From NCBI GenBank assembly GCA_016744335.1, contig JADGEO010000037.1:1-33505 (forward strand): a stretch of DNA of 33,505 nucleotides, in the 5' to 3' direction. Positions 16,921 through 24,409 of the stretch are shown piece after piece. Below the pieces are notes generated by a model that was given only the letters and a program-made list of their open reading frames with translations, ran no database searches and was not told where the DNA came from. Both the position numbers and the translations under genes were made by a program. Within the stretch, counting starts at the first letter, position 1; each line of letters starts with the position of its first letter. The stretch comes from Anaerolineales bacterium (GTDB lineage: Bacteria > Chloroflexota > Anaerolineae > Anaerolineales > Villigracilaceae).

Positions 16921-16993
16921 GCCCCCATCGTCTAGGGGACCAGGACGTGACCCTTTCAAGGTCAAGACCGGGGTTCGAATCCCCGTGGGGGCA
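16921..16993 (+). tRNA. tRNA-Glu (UUC anticodon)
   Basis: A 73-nt cloverleaf. The acceptor stem GCCCCCA (16921-16927) pairs with TGGGGGC (16986-16992) and A is the discriminator base. The anticodon stem TGACC/GGTCA encloses the loop CTTTCAA with anticodon TTC at 16955-16957. The T arm has GGTTCGAAT. CCA is not encoded. The sequence closely follows bacterial tRNA-Glu. Confidence 0.97.
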
Positions 16994-17030
16994 TCAAGAT
17001 ATAGACATAGTATATATGTCTCAACGGTAA

Positions 17031-17048
17031 TTCGCCCGAGAGGGCGAA
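17031..17048 (+). repeat. Short hairpin after the tRNA
   Basis: TTCGCCC/GGGCGAA with a GAGA (GNRA-type) loop. A second, weaker hairpin AGACATA/TATGTCT is at 17003-17021. Both lie between the tRNA and its terminator and could aid 3'-end processing. Confidence 0.5.
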
Positions 17049-17059
17049 AAGCCAAAGAA

Positions 17060-17084
17060 AAACGACCCTAATGGGTCGTTTTTT
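17060..17084 (+). terminator. Rho-independent terminator after tRNA-Glu
   Basis: Arms AAACGACCC (17060-17068) and GGGTCGTTT (17073-17081) with loop TAAT, followed by Ts on the plus strand. The A-run on the left makes it usable from the minus strand too, where the sortase-fusion gene ends about 150 bp away. Confidence 0.85.
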
Positions 17085-17232
17085 GTTTCTGAATCATCGA
17101 CAAAATAAAATATGGAATGCTTTTTGTATCTCATAATCAACTATTCATAAGCTAGCTTTCATTACTTAAAATGCTAAACTACCTCCAATAGGCAGATTAG
17201 AAGGGGTTTCTCTATTTCTAAAACTTATCTTT

Positions 17233-19263
17233 TTACTTCACACTTACCAAAACCGCCCTCACCGCTCTTCGGAAGAGATACTCTCCCGTAAATGGATTAT
17301 AGAATTCACAGGTCACGAGCGTAAGCCAATCAAGTTCTTCGGATTGGAGGACTACGTTCACGTTTTTGCTAGTGACTAAATTACTCTCGCGCACTTCGTA
17401 GGTATAAATTTGTCCCCACGCGTGGATTTGAACTTGGTCGCCGTATTTCAGCATTTTCAGGTCTGAGAAGATACCGGGGTTATTATACGCATCCCAAACG
17501 TGCCCCGTGATGACGGTGTTGCCTGCCCAAGTAGGGAAGGCAGAACCAGCCAGATAACCAGCACTATTGCCAAGCCAGTTTACATCCCAGGCATTCTCTG
17601 TTTGCGGCACACCGACGATGGGCATACTCACGCCAATTTTGGGGATTTCAAGCATCATCGTTGTTTCGGTGTAGGCTTTGACAGCGGGCTGCTCGGGGAC
17701 CGAGGTGACCTGTCCATGACGGAAGCCTGTGTCGGGCAAAGCTGATGCGGTGGCTTGGACGGTGAAATCCACTGTTGTGTCACTGAGTCCATTGTTAAGT
17801 TCTAATCCAGCAGCACTCCAAATGGAAGTGGTTCCGCAGATGAAGAGGCGATAATGCCCCGGGGTTGTCAACGAGCTAGCAAGGGTCAGCGTGGCAGTCA
17901 GGGTTGCTGGATTGTAGTTGATGGAAGAAAGAGAAACGGTTTGTAAAACATCGTCAGCTTGAACGCCACCGGCGCAAGATTGAGTATCAAAGATAGCGTC
18001 GCCACGCTCTACAAGGAGATAGTTGCCAGGGTTATCGACAGCTTTGGCGTTGGTGCTACCTGTGACGGGATCTTCATTAAAGGTGATTTCGATAGTTGTG
18101 GCGCTGCTTAGGGTGGCACCTGTGGATGGGCTGGTGTCAGTGACTGTCAGGATTACAGCGCCTGCTTCATAGGCGCCAATGTCACAAGTTGCGCCTTGCG
18201 GGCGGGTTACCCCACGCTGATCAGTGGTCTCACAGGAAGTATTCTCGCCTGCATCAATAGCAGGGCTGCCAGAGAGCAAAGCGAAAGTTTGTGTGTCGCC
18301 GCCGTTATTTGCCAGACCACCAAGTTGGGGATCGGCACTCAGCATGGGCGTGCCGGGCGAGACACACTGATGTTGACCAACAGCGTCAGTCTCAATCAGA
18401 TTGTTCGTATTCGTAACAATACCTGTTGGAAAATTGTCGCAATCTTCAATACCTGCTACACTATTTGCCAGAATACTATTTTTTAGTTTTAGTTCACTCA
18501 AACTCGCATTATAGATGCCGCCACCGTAGGTAATAGCAGCATTGCTGGAAAAAGTACTGTTATTGACGGTTATTATACTATCATTGTAAATGCCGCCGCC
18601 AGCGTAATAGGCAGTGTTGCCAGAAAAAGTACTGTTGTTGACAGTCATTAGGGCGCCGTCATTGTACATGCCGCCGCCATCATTGGCAACATTGCCGGAA
18701 AAAGTACTGTTATTGACAGTCAGCATGTTGCCATTGTAAATGCCGCCGCCGTAGGTGGCAGCAACATTGCCAGAAAAAGTACTGTTGTTGATCGTCAGCA
18801 CGTGGCCATTGTAGATGCCGCCGCCGATGTAACTAGCAGTGTTGCTAGAAAAGGTACAGTTGTTGATAGTCAGTGTGCCGCTATTAAAGATGCCGCCGCC
18901 ACTATTATTATAGAGACGATTACCATTCGTGATTATCAGGTTATTTAGCGAAACTGTTACTCCGTAACTAATGGACATAACCTGAATGGTATTGTTACCG
19001 CTGATGGTGATATTATGCCCCGTGCCATCAATGGTGAGATACTTATCAATGGTTAAGGTACTGGCCAAAGTGATGGTGTAATCACCGTCGAAAGTGATTG
19101 TGCTACCTGCGCTTATACCTGCATCAGCAATCGCTTGACGCAACGAACCAGGTCCACTATCGTTCGCGTTGGTTACAGTATTTGGGGCGTCCTGGGCTGG
19201 CTTTGCGGCAATCAGCAGTACAGTCAAAATCAATATAGCGATGGATTTTTTAAGAAATTTCAT
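17233..19263 (-). CDS. Secreted beta-helix/choice-of-anchor protein fused to a sortase domain
   Basis: A 676-residue protein in this order: signal peptide (1-24); a parallel beta-helix built of about six coils, five of exactly 25 residues with NNSTFSGN and GGGIYN; a choice-of-anchor Q-like segment (LLSGSPAIDAGENTSC, CDIGAYE); an Ig-like SbsA-type domain (DTSPSTGATLSSATTIEITF); and a C-terminal sortase domain (about 535-676) with H588 in ITGHVW, C652 in TLVTCEF and Arg residues near 660. The sortase triad is intact. Sortases are normally separate enzymes, so this joins a surface repeat protein and a transpeptidase in one chain. No LPxTG-type signal is seen. Start ATG 19263 is chosen for GGGAGG at 8-9 nt and the signal peptide; the frame runs on upstream to 19398 without support. 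Confidence 0.85.
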   Translation of the reverse strand: MKFLKKSIAILILTVLLIAAKPAQDAPNTVTNANDSGPGSLRQAIADAGISAGSTITFDGDYTITLASTLTIDKYLTIDGTGHNITISGNNTIQVMSISYGVTVSLNNLIITNGNRLYNNSGGGIFNSGTLTINNCTFSSNTASYIGGGIYNGHVLTINNSTFSGNVAATYGGGIYNGNMLTVNNSTFSGNVANDGGGMYNDGALMTVNNSTFSGNTAYYAGGGIYNDSIITVNNSTFSSNAAITYGGGIYNASLSELKLKNSILANSVAGIEDCDNFPTGIVTNTNNLIETDAVGQHQCVSPGTPMLSADPQLGGLANNGGDTQTFALLSGSPAIDAGENTSCETTDQRGVTRPQGATCDIGAYEAGAVILTVTDTSPSTGATLSSATTIEITFNEDPVTGSTNAKAVDNPGNYLLVERGDAIFDTQSCAGGVQADDVLQTVSLSSINYNPATLTATLTLASSLTTPGHYRLFICGTTSIWSAAGLELNNGLSDTTVDFTVQATASALPDTGFRHGQVTSVPEQPAVKAYTETTMMLEIPKIGVSMPIVGVPQTENAWDVNWLGNSAGYLAGSAFPTWAGNTVITGHVWDAYNNPGIFSDLKMLKYGDQVQIHAWGQIYTYEVRESNLVTSKNVNVVLQSEELDWLTLVTCEFYNPFTGEYLFRRAVRAVLVSVK
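18499..18873 (-). repeat. Five 75-bp tandem units coding beta-helix coils
   Basis: Five consecutive 25-codon units (NN-S/C-TFS at the start, GGGIYN or GGGMYN near the end) are visible in both DNA and protein. DNA identity between units is high in the GAAAAAGTACTGTT core. Unit number could change by recombination or slippage. Confidence 0.85.
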
Positions 19264-19412
19264 GTCTGTTTCCTCCCGTGATATACGAAAGTAGAGTTTG
19301 ATGTTGTCACAAATAACAAGCAAATTGTACCCTAAAAAAGAGGAGACCATAAGCTGTTGGTAAATGTTTTGATGTTTTCGTCGAACTATTATTGACACTA
19401 CTCCTAAATAAC

Positions 19413-19448
19413 AAAAAACGCCAAGTGTTTCAAGAACACTCGGCGTTT
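19413..19448 (-). terminator. Rho-independent terminator after the glmS remnant
   Basis: AAACGCC...GTGTT (19416-19429) pairs with AACAC...GGCGTTT (19435-19448), with small mismatches. On the minus strand the stem is followed by TTTTTT (A13-A18 of 194xx on the plus strand). It lies about 70 bp past the glmS stop. Confidence 0.75.
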
Positions 19449-19519
19449 ACAGTTTCTAGAAAAAGCCTTCCGAAGTTTCTAAAACTTTGAAAAGCTTTGC
19501 TCTCCTGATTTATTAATCC

Positions 19520-20230
19520 TTATTCCACCGTCACACTCTTCGCCAAATTTCTTGGCTGGTCAACATCTAAACCGCGCAGAGATGCAATATGATACGCCAG
19601 CACCTGCAAGGGGATCACCGTAATTACTGGGCTGAGCATCCACGGGGTTGGGGGAATCCACAGAACGTGGTCTGCCATGTCAGCGATGACTTCGTCTCCG
19701 TCTGTTGCGACGGCAATGACAGGGGAACTCAGCGCCTTTGCCTGCTGAATTTGGCTGATCATTTTCTCGTGCCAGGGGTCACGCGGCGCAAGGCAAACCA
19801 CGGGCATCTCTTCATCTATCAGGGCAATGGGTCCGTGCTTCATCTCGCCAGCGGGGTAGCCCTCGGCGTGGATATAGGAAATCTCTTTCAGTTTCAGCGC
19901 GCCCTCGTAGGCAATGGGCATATTGATTCCGCACCCCAAATAGAGACAGCCTTTAATATCTTTGAGCGCATGAGCTACTTTTTCAATATCGCTTTCTCGG
20001 TCCAAAACCTGCCCAACTAAATCAGGCACAAGGCGTAAATTAGCGACCATTTGGCGGCGGGAGGCGGCATCCAGTGTCCCGCGCAAATCGGCCAATAGAA
20101 CGGCAAGCAAGTATAAATCCACGAGCGGAGCGGTGAAGGTTTTTGTCGAGGCAACGCCAATTTCTGGTCCCGTTTGCATGGGGATCACGCCATCCGATAT
20201 CCGCATCGTCTGCGAACCAATCGCGTTCAC
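19520..20230 (-). pseudogene. glmS: 5'-truncated glucosamine-6-phosphate synthase (glmS), SIS domains only
   Basis: The 236 residues from GTG 20230 match the last part of GlmS: GPEIGVASTKTFTAPL, the second SIS domain with EGALKLKEISYIHAEGYPAGEMKHGP, and the canonical end DQPRNLAKSVTVE. Full GlmS is about 600 residues. The whole glutaminase domain (catalytic Cys1) and most of the first SIS domain are missing and are not found elsewhere in the window. Homology starts at VNAIGSQ, immediately after the Fic stop codon, so a deletion or insertion joined Fic to the middle of glmS. A GTG with GGAGGGGAG 4 nt upstream could allow expression of the fragment, but it cannot make glucosamine-6-phosphate from glutamine. 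A complete copy must exist elsewhere if the pathway is used. Confidence 0.85.
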
Positions 20231-20258
20231 GATGCTCCCCTCCAAAAAACACTCAAAA

Positions 20259-21416
20259 CTATGAACGGCCTTCCAGAATCTCAAGTATTTGCTCTGCGCG
20301 ATAAATGCGGTTTCGTCCTTTGCCTGTCACTTCACGCACAATCCCGTAAGATTCCAGCTTTTGAATATGACGCTGAATGGTCGTAAAACTCCCTATGTCA
20401 AGGTTTTCTTGTGCTTGAGAGATGGATGTGATTGGGGCGCCGATAAGATAATCAACCATTCGTTCAAGTTTTATTCTGCTACGCTCTTGCTTAAATTCTT
20501 CATGGTATGAAAGTCGTAATTCCTGCAAATGCGCTATGCTTTGACTGGCATCTTGAGCTTGGCTATGCACCCCATCCAGAAAGAAGAGCAGCCATGCTTC
20601 CCATTCTCCCTTTTGGCTCACTCCCAATAAGCGATCATAGTACTCTTGGCGGTTCGACTCAATAAAGTTACTCAAGTACAGAAGGGGTTGAGAAAGCAAT
20701 TCCCACGCAACCAAGAGAAAAGTGACTAATAAACGACCAACACGCCCATTTCCGTCTAGAAAGGGATGAATCGCTTCAAATTGGTAATGGATCATTCCTA
20801 TCCGCAACAAGGGTGGAAGCTCAGAGTCTGCATGGATATAGCGTTCTAAAGCGGATAGGCACTCATGCATTTCATCCACTGGCGGCGGTACATGACGCGC
20901 ATTATCAAGCGTTGCACCTGGTCTTCCTATCCAGTTTTGGCTTCGCCGTACTTCACCTGGCGTCATCAGGTCGCCTCGTACACCCTGCATCAAAATACCG
21001 TGAATTTCTCGGATTAAGCGAATGCTCAAGGGCAACGTTTCAAGGCGTTCAAGCCCATAATCTAGTGCCTGAACATAGTTATGGACTTCTTTTGTGTCCT
21101 CTAAATCACCGAATAAACTAAGTTGCCCAGCCTCAAAGGAGAGTAATTCTTGAAAAGAAGTTCGAGTACCTTCAATTTGAGAAGACAAGACCGCTTCCTT
21201 ACGAATAAATGGTCGAGCGACAACGTGTGGAACAGGGAAAGCATTTCCCACTTCTGCAAGTCGCACCAAGCTACGATCTGCTTTAGAGAGGGCTGATAGC
21301 AGCTTATTTGACCAAACTATATCTGGAGGCAAGGGGGCTGGGACAAAAGCTAAGTAGCCTTGTAGCGTTTTAAATGTTTTTCCGGGAGCGTTTTGGAAAA
21401 AGTCAGTTTTTTTCAT
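20259..21416 (-). CDS. Fic-family AMPylase-type protein with winged-helix C-terminus
   Basis: A 385-residue protein. A Fic_N region is followed by the complete active-site motif HPFLDGNGRVGR (217-228), with the His needed for transfer of AMP or another nucleotide to a target hydroxyl. The inhibitory helix motif S/TxxxEG is present at 78-83 (SSQIEG), making this a class II, self-inhibited Fic. The C-terminal 70 residues form a winged HTH (ITSISQAQENLDIGSFTTIQRHIQKL), so the protein probably binds DNA and may regulate its own gene. Start ATG 21416 is the only good one; the Shine-Dalgarno site is weak. The upstream region carries overlapping palindromes. No antitoxin gene is adjacent. The gene ends 28 bp before the glmS remnant. 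Confidence 0.9.
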   Translation of the reverse strand: MKKTDFFQNAPGKTFKTLQGYLAFVPAPLPPDIVWSNKLLSALSKADRSLVRLAEVGNAFPVPHVVARPFIRKEAVLSSQIEGTRTSFQELLSFEAGQLSLFGDLEDTKEVHNYVQALDYGLERLETLPLSIRLIREIHGILMQGVRGDLMTPGEVRRSQNWIGRPGATLDNARHVPPPVDEMHECLSALERYIHADSELPPLLRIGMIHYQFEAIHPFLDGNGRVGRLLVTFLLVAWELLSQPLLYLSNFIESNRQEYYDRLLGVSQKGEWEAWLLFFLDGVHSQAQDASQSIAHLQELRLSYHEEFKQERSRIKLERMVDYLIGAPITSISQAQENLDIGSFTTIQRHIQKLESYGIVREVTGKGRNRIYRAEQILEILEGRS

Positions 21417-21433
21417 GGTTAGCCTATCTGAAT

Positions 21434-21500
21434 ATGAAAATAAGAAATATTAGTATTTTCATTTTATGCTAAAAATGAAAATAACACAAAGGGTTATTTT
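21434..21500 (-). promoter_or_regulatory. Overlapping palindromes upstream of Fic (candidate operator)
   Basis: Three inverted repeats built on GAAAAT: ATGAAAATA/TATTTTCAT (21434-21442, 21454-21462); ATTTTCATTTT/AAAATGAAAAT (21455-21465, 21472-21482); AAAATAAC/GTTATTTT (21478-21485, 21493-21500). They start 18 bp upstream of the Fic ATG, where promoter elements would be. Binding by the Fic winged helix is a testable guess. Confidence 0.55.
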
Positions 21501-22122
21501 TATTTTTAGATTCCAGAGTTTACGCATGAAAACAGTGTGACCGTATAAAATAGCAAGTAATGTATCTCGCAGAGTATTACGTATTACAGAGTAGACCATC
21601 ATACCGAATTCAAAAAATGCTATTTATCAACATTCATTCTAGTTTTTAGAAACTTATGCACTTTTCAATTGTGCAAAATGCTGTATGAACCCACGAAATT
21701 TCATAAAGATTTTTTTGTTTTCATCACCACAATATTGAGAAGTTACAGCCCTTTCTTAATTTACTCAATATTGGGTATGGACTGCTCCCTGAATCGCGTT
21801 TTTTAAGTATGAGAAAATGATAGCAGAACCCGTCTTGTATGCCAGCTTTCTAAAAAACAAAACCTACGCGTAGAACTTCGATGCGGATGACGATTCTGTT
21901 GAGTACGAGATCAGAGATTCATTTTTGGTAGCGCGTCACGGTTTGATGGGAGCAGGTGCAGGCTTTGAGGCCATCACCTGCGTAGCCTTAGGACTAGGGG
22001 ATTGTTTTTTTCTTGTTCAATCAAGAGGTCGGAAAATTATTTCAAAAGCACATTTAGAGCGGGGGCTACACAGAATTTCAAGCATAAAAAACATTTAAGC
22101 ACATCTATTTCTGTGCAAAAAC
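21501..22122. other. Gene-poor spacer between Fic and the B12 regulator
   Basis: About 620 bp without a confident gene. It is AT-rich in its first part. The second part has one plus-strand frame (21817-22098) interrupted by TAG at 21871-21873 that reads as protein-like sequence. GCAGGTG/CACCTGC forms a weak inverted repeat near 21952-21982. No tRNA, insertion-sequence ends or terminator with a good T-run was found. Confidence 0.5.
21817..22098 (+). pseudogene. Possible decayed small ORF
   Basis: From ATG 21817 the frame reads 18 codons, a TAG, then 74 open codons to TAA 22096-22098. The part after the stop has a protein-like mix (VEYEIRDSFLVARHGLMGAG). No family is recognised. Open frames of this length occur by chance, so this is a low-confidence call. 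Confidence 0.2.
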
Positions 22123-22157
22123 TTGACAAACAGCGAAAAAGTTGCTATTATGCACAG
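22111..22157 (+). promoter_or_regulatory. Promoter and symmetric operator of the B12 regulator gene
   Basis: A near-consensus promoter: TTGACA (22123-22128), 17-nt spacer, TATTAT (22146-22151). It is bracketed by an inverted repeat, CTGTGCA (22111-22117) and TGCACAG (22151-22157), which starts before the -35 and ends at the expected transcription start. A protein dimer or tetramer on these sites would cover the polymerase site, as CarH does at its promoters. The spacing between half-sites (33 nt) suggests more than a single dimer. Confidence 0.75.
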
Positions 22158-22171
22158 TAATGGAGACAAAA

Positions 22172-23470
22172 ATGCCCCAAAAAACCTATAATCTCGGCAG
22201 TATCTTGCGCGAAACAAATATAAAAGCCGATACGCTGCGCGCATGGGAAAGACGTTATGACCTCCCCAAACCTGCTCGTAGCGCAGGAGGACATCGCCTT
22301 TATTCTGAGCGAGATTTAAAGATTATCCGCTGGTTATTACAACGCCAGCAGGAAGGGATGCGCATCAGCCAAGCAGTTAATCTGTGGAAAAGTACGATTA
22401 CAAATGGGGACGACCCACTTCTTGACGATAAAAGCAATCTTTTTTCTCTCTCCAAAAACAATCTTACGCTCCAAAGATTTAAAAACAACTGGATATCTGC
22501 CTGCCTAGATTTTGATGAAGCTAGTGCCGAAAAAACAACTCACGAATCTTTTTCTCTCTTCCTGCCAGAAAGCGCACTGCTCGAGATATTTATTCCCGCC
22601 ATTCGTGAAATAGGCGCACTTTGGTATGAAGGCAAAGCGACCATTCAGCAAGAGCATTTTGCTTCCGCTTTGCTGGTACGCCGCTTAAATGCCCTCATCT
22701 TATCCACACCCCTTCCCATCCGCCCCGAAACAATAGTCCTTGCTTGTCCCCCTGAAGAAGAACATACACTATACCTTTTAGTCCTCGCCTTTTTCTTACG
22801 CCGTAAAGGATTCAGTGTGATTTATTTGGGCGCAAACGTCCCCATTGACCAGCTTAAAGAAACAGTTCAAAAAATCCACCCACAGCTACTTATTCTTACA
22901 GCCCAACAACTAAACACCGCCGCTACGCTATCCCAAACAGTTAAGGCATTAAGCGCAACTGTGCCTGTCGCATACGGCGGAAGTATTTTTGAAACTACTC
23001 CATCCGTCAAAAAACAAATAAACGCTTATTTTCTAGGCGATCATATCGAAAAAATCTCCCCCAGCATCGAAGAAATTCTCGCAACAAGAGAGCTTTATCC
23101 TGAAAACACACTTGCAAACCCCTTAGAAGCACTGCATGAAGAATTTACGCTTTATCGCCCTGCCGCACACGCCCATCTTATAACTAAGTTTGCTTCTCTT
23201 GATTTTCCCCTTGGTCCCATTATTAATGCAAATGATTTTCTAAGCAATAATGTTGCCGCAGCACTCTATTTTGGCAATTTCGATGTGCTCTCTTCTGAAT
23301 TGCTATGGGTTAAAAAATTGATAGAAAATCGACATTTTGAACATATCACACTCGACAAATACTTGGAAAGCTACGTCAATGCTTTTCTCGAAATAATAGG
23401 AGAAAAAGCAACCCCCTTAGCCCTTTGGCTGGAGCAAAAAATCAACGAAATTCAAGAGAGTGACCGATGA
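22172..23470 (+). CDS. MerR-family B12-binding light-sensor regulator (CarH/LitR type)
   Basis: A 432-residue regulator: MerR winged HTH at 1-70 (YNLGSILRETNIKADTLRAWERRYDLPKPARS), a helical cap domain at about 105-180 and a cobalamin-binding Rossmann domain to about 305, then a divergent C-terminus of about 125 residues. W151-x9-E161-H162, the CarH light-sensing signature around the adenosyl group, is intact. The lower ligand His is present (H198 in EEEHTLY), but the usual Gly of ExHxxG is Tyr. In this family adenosylcobalamin holds a DNA-bound tetramer in the dark and light releases it. ATG 22172 has GGAG at 6 nt; ATG 22160 would be leaderless. Its promoter sits in an inverted repeat. It heads the long plus-strand gene run. 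Confidence 0.9.
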   Translation: MPQKTYNLGSILRETNIKADTLRAWERRYDLPKPARSAGGHRLYSERDLKIIRWLLQRQQEGMRISQAVNLWKSTITNGDDPLLDDKSNLFSLSKNNLTLQRFKNNWISACLDFDEASAEKTTHESFSLFLPESALLEIFIPAIREIGALWYEGKATIQQEHFASALLVRRLNALILSTPLPIRPETIVLACPPEEEHTLYLLVLAFFLRRKGFSVIYLGANVPIDQLKETVQKIHPQLLILTAQQLNTAATLSQTVKALSATVPVAYGGSIFETTPSVKKQINAYFLGDHIEKISPSIEEILATRELYPENTLANPLEALHEEFTLYRPAAHAHLITKFASLDFPLGPIINANDFLSNNVAAALYFGNFDVLSSELLWVKKLIENRHFEHITLDKYLESYVNAFLEIIGEKATPLALWLEQKINEIQESDR

Positions 23471-24399
23471 AAATTCTCATCACAGGCGGCACGGGATTAA
23501 TTGGATGCGCGCTCATCAACGTACTTTTGCGCGATGGACATGAAATTAGCGTGCTGACGCGCAATCCCGAAAAAGCACGGAACACTCTTCCTCTGGGCGT
23601 GATCCCCTTTAAATGGGATGGGTGCAGTCCCGAAGTTTTATTCCCTTTAATCTCCGCATCTGACGCAGTCATCAACCTCGCAGGCGAGAGTATTGCCGGA
23701 GAGAATTTGCTCGCTATTCTAAGCAAAAGGTGGAACGATAAAAGAAAAAAGCATATTCAGCAAAGCCGCGTGAGTATAGGAAAAGCACTGGTAGAAGCAA
23801 TTTCAGCATCCGAGAAAAAACCGAGGATTTTCATCCAAGCTTCGGCGGTGGGATTTTACGGCGCAAGTGGTGATGAAAAAATCACCGAAAAAACGCCAAA
23901 TGGCAATGATTTTCTCGCAGAAACTTGCCGCATTTGGGAAAATTCGACAGCCGCGCTAGAAGAAATGGGCATACGCCGCGTAATCATCCGCACAGGATTG
24001 GTGCTAGATGCGAAAAATGGCATTTTGCCAATGATGCTACTCCCTTTTCGTCTTTTTCTGGGTGGAAAATTGGGCGGTGGTGAACAATATGTCCCGTGGA
24101 TTCATGTTGAAGATGAGGTAAATGCCATTCGTTTTCTGCTTAATAATGAAGATGCGCGGGGCGCGTATAACCTTTCCGCACCGCAAGCTGTCAAACAAGG
24201 GGAACAAGCCAAAATTAGCGGGCGTCTTCTGCGGCGCCCCAGCTTTATGCCGACTCCGACATTTATCCTGAAATTGGCATTGGGAGAAAAGTCTACATTA
24301 ATCCTTGATGGGCAACGCGCAATCCCAGAAAAGTTGCTTCTTGAGGGTTTTAATTTTAAATTTACAAATTTTGAATCAGCATTGTCTGATTTAATCTAG
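23467..24399 (+). CDS. TIGR01777 family NAD(P)-dependent epimerase/reductase-like protein
   Basis: A 310-residue extended SDR: GGTGLIG nucleotide motif at 7-13, VINLAGESIAG, SAVGFYG and a RRVIIRTGLVL segment, ending in a DUF1731-like tail (RRPSFMPTPTFILKLALGEKS). The family (YfcH/TIGR01777) has unknown substrate. The usual YxxxK is absent, which is normal for this family. The start overlaps the regulator stop as ATGA, so it is cotranslated and should follow its light control. Confidence 0.92.
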   Translation: MKILITGGTGLIGCALINVLLRDGHEISVLTRNPEKARNTLPLGVIPFKWDGCSPEVLFPLISASDAVINLAGESIAGENLLAILSKRWNDKRKKHIQQSRVSIGKALVEAISASEKKPRIFIQASAVGFYGASGDEKITEKTPNGNDFLAETCRIWENSTAALEEMGIRRVIIRTGLVLDAKNGILPMMLLPFRLFLGGKLGGGEQYVPWIHVEDEVNAIRFLLNNEDARGAYNLSAPQAVKQGEQAKISGRLLRRPSFMPTPTFILKLALGEKSTLILDGQRAIPEKLLLEGFNFKFTNFESALSDLI

Positions 24400-24409
24400 G
24401 AGAAGAAGT

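Noticed and set aside
16921..17100. tRNA-Glu as attachment site of an integrated element
   Set aside because: No integrase and no repeat of the tRNA 3' end was found in the window.
22160..22171. Leaderless start at ATG 22160 for the B12 regulator
   Set aside because: Possible from the promoter position, but GGAG at correct distance supports ATG 22172; kept only as an alternative.
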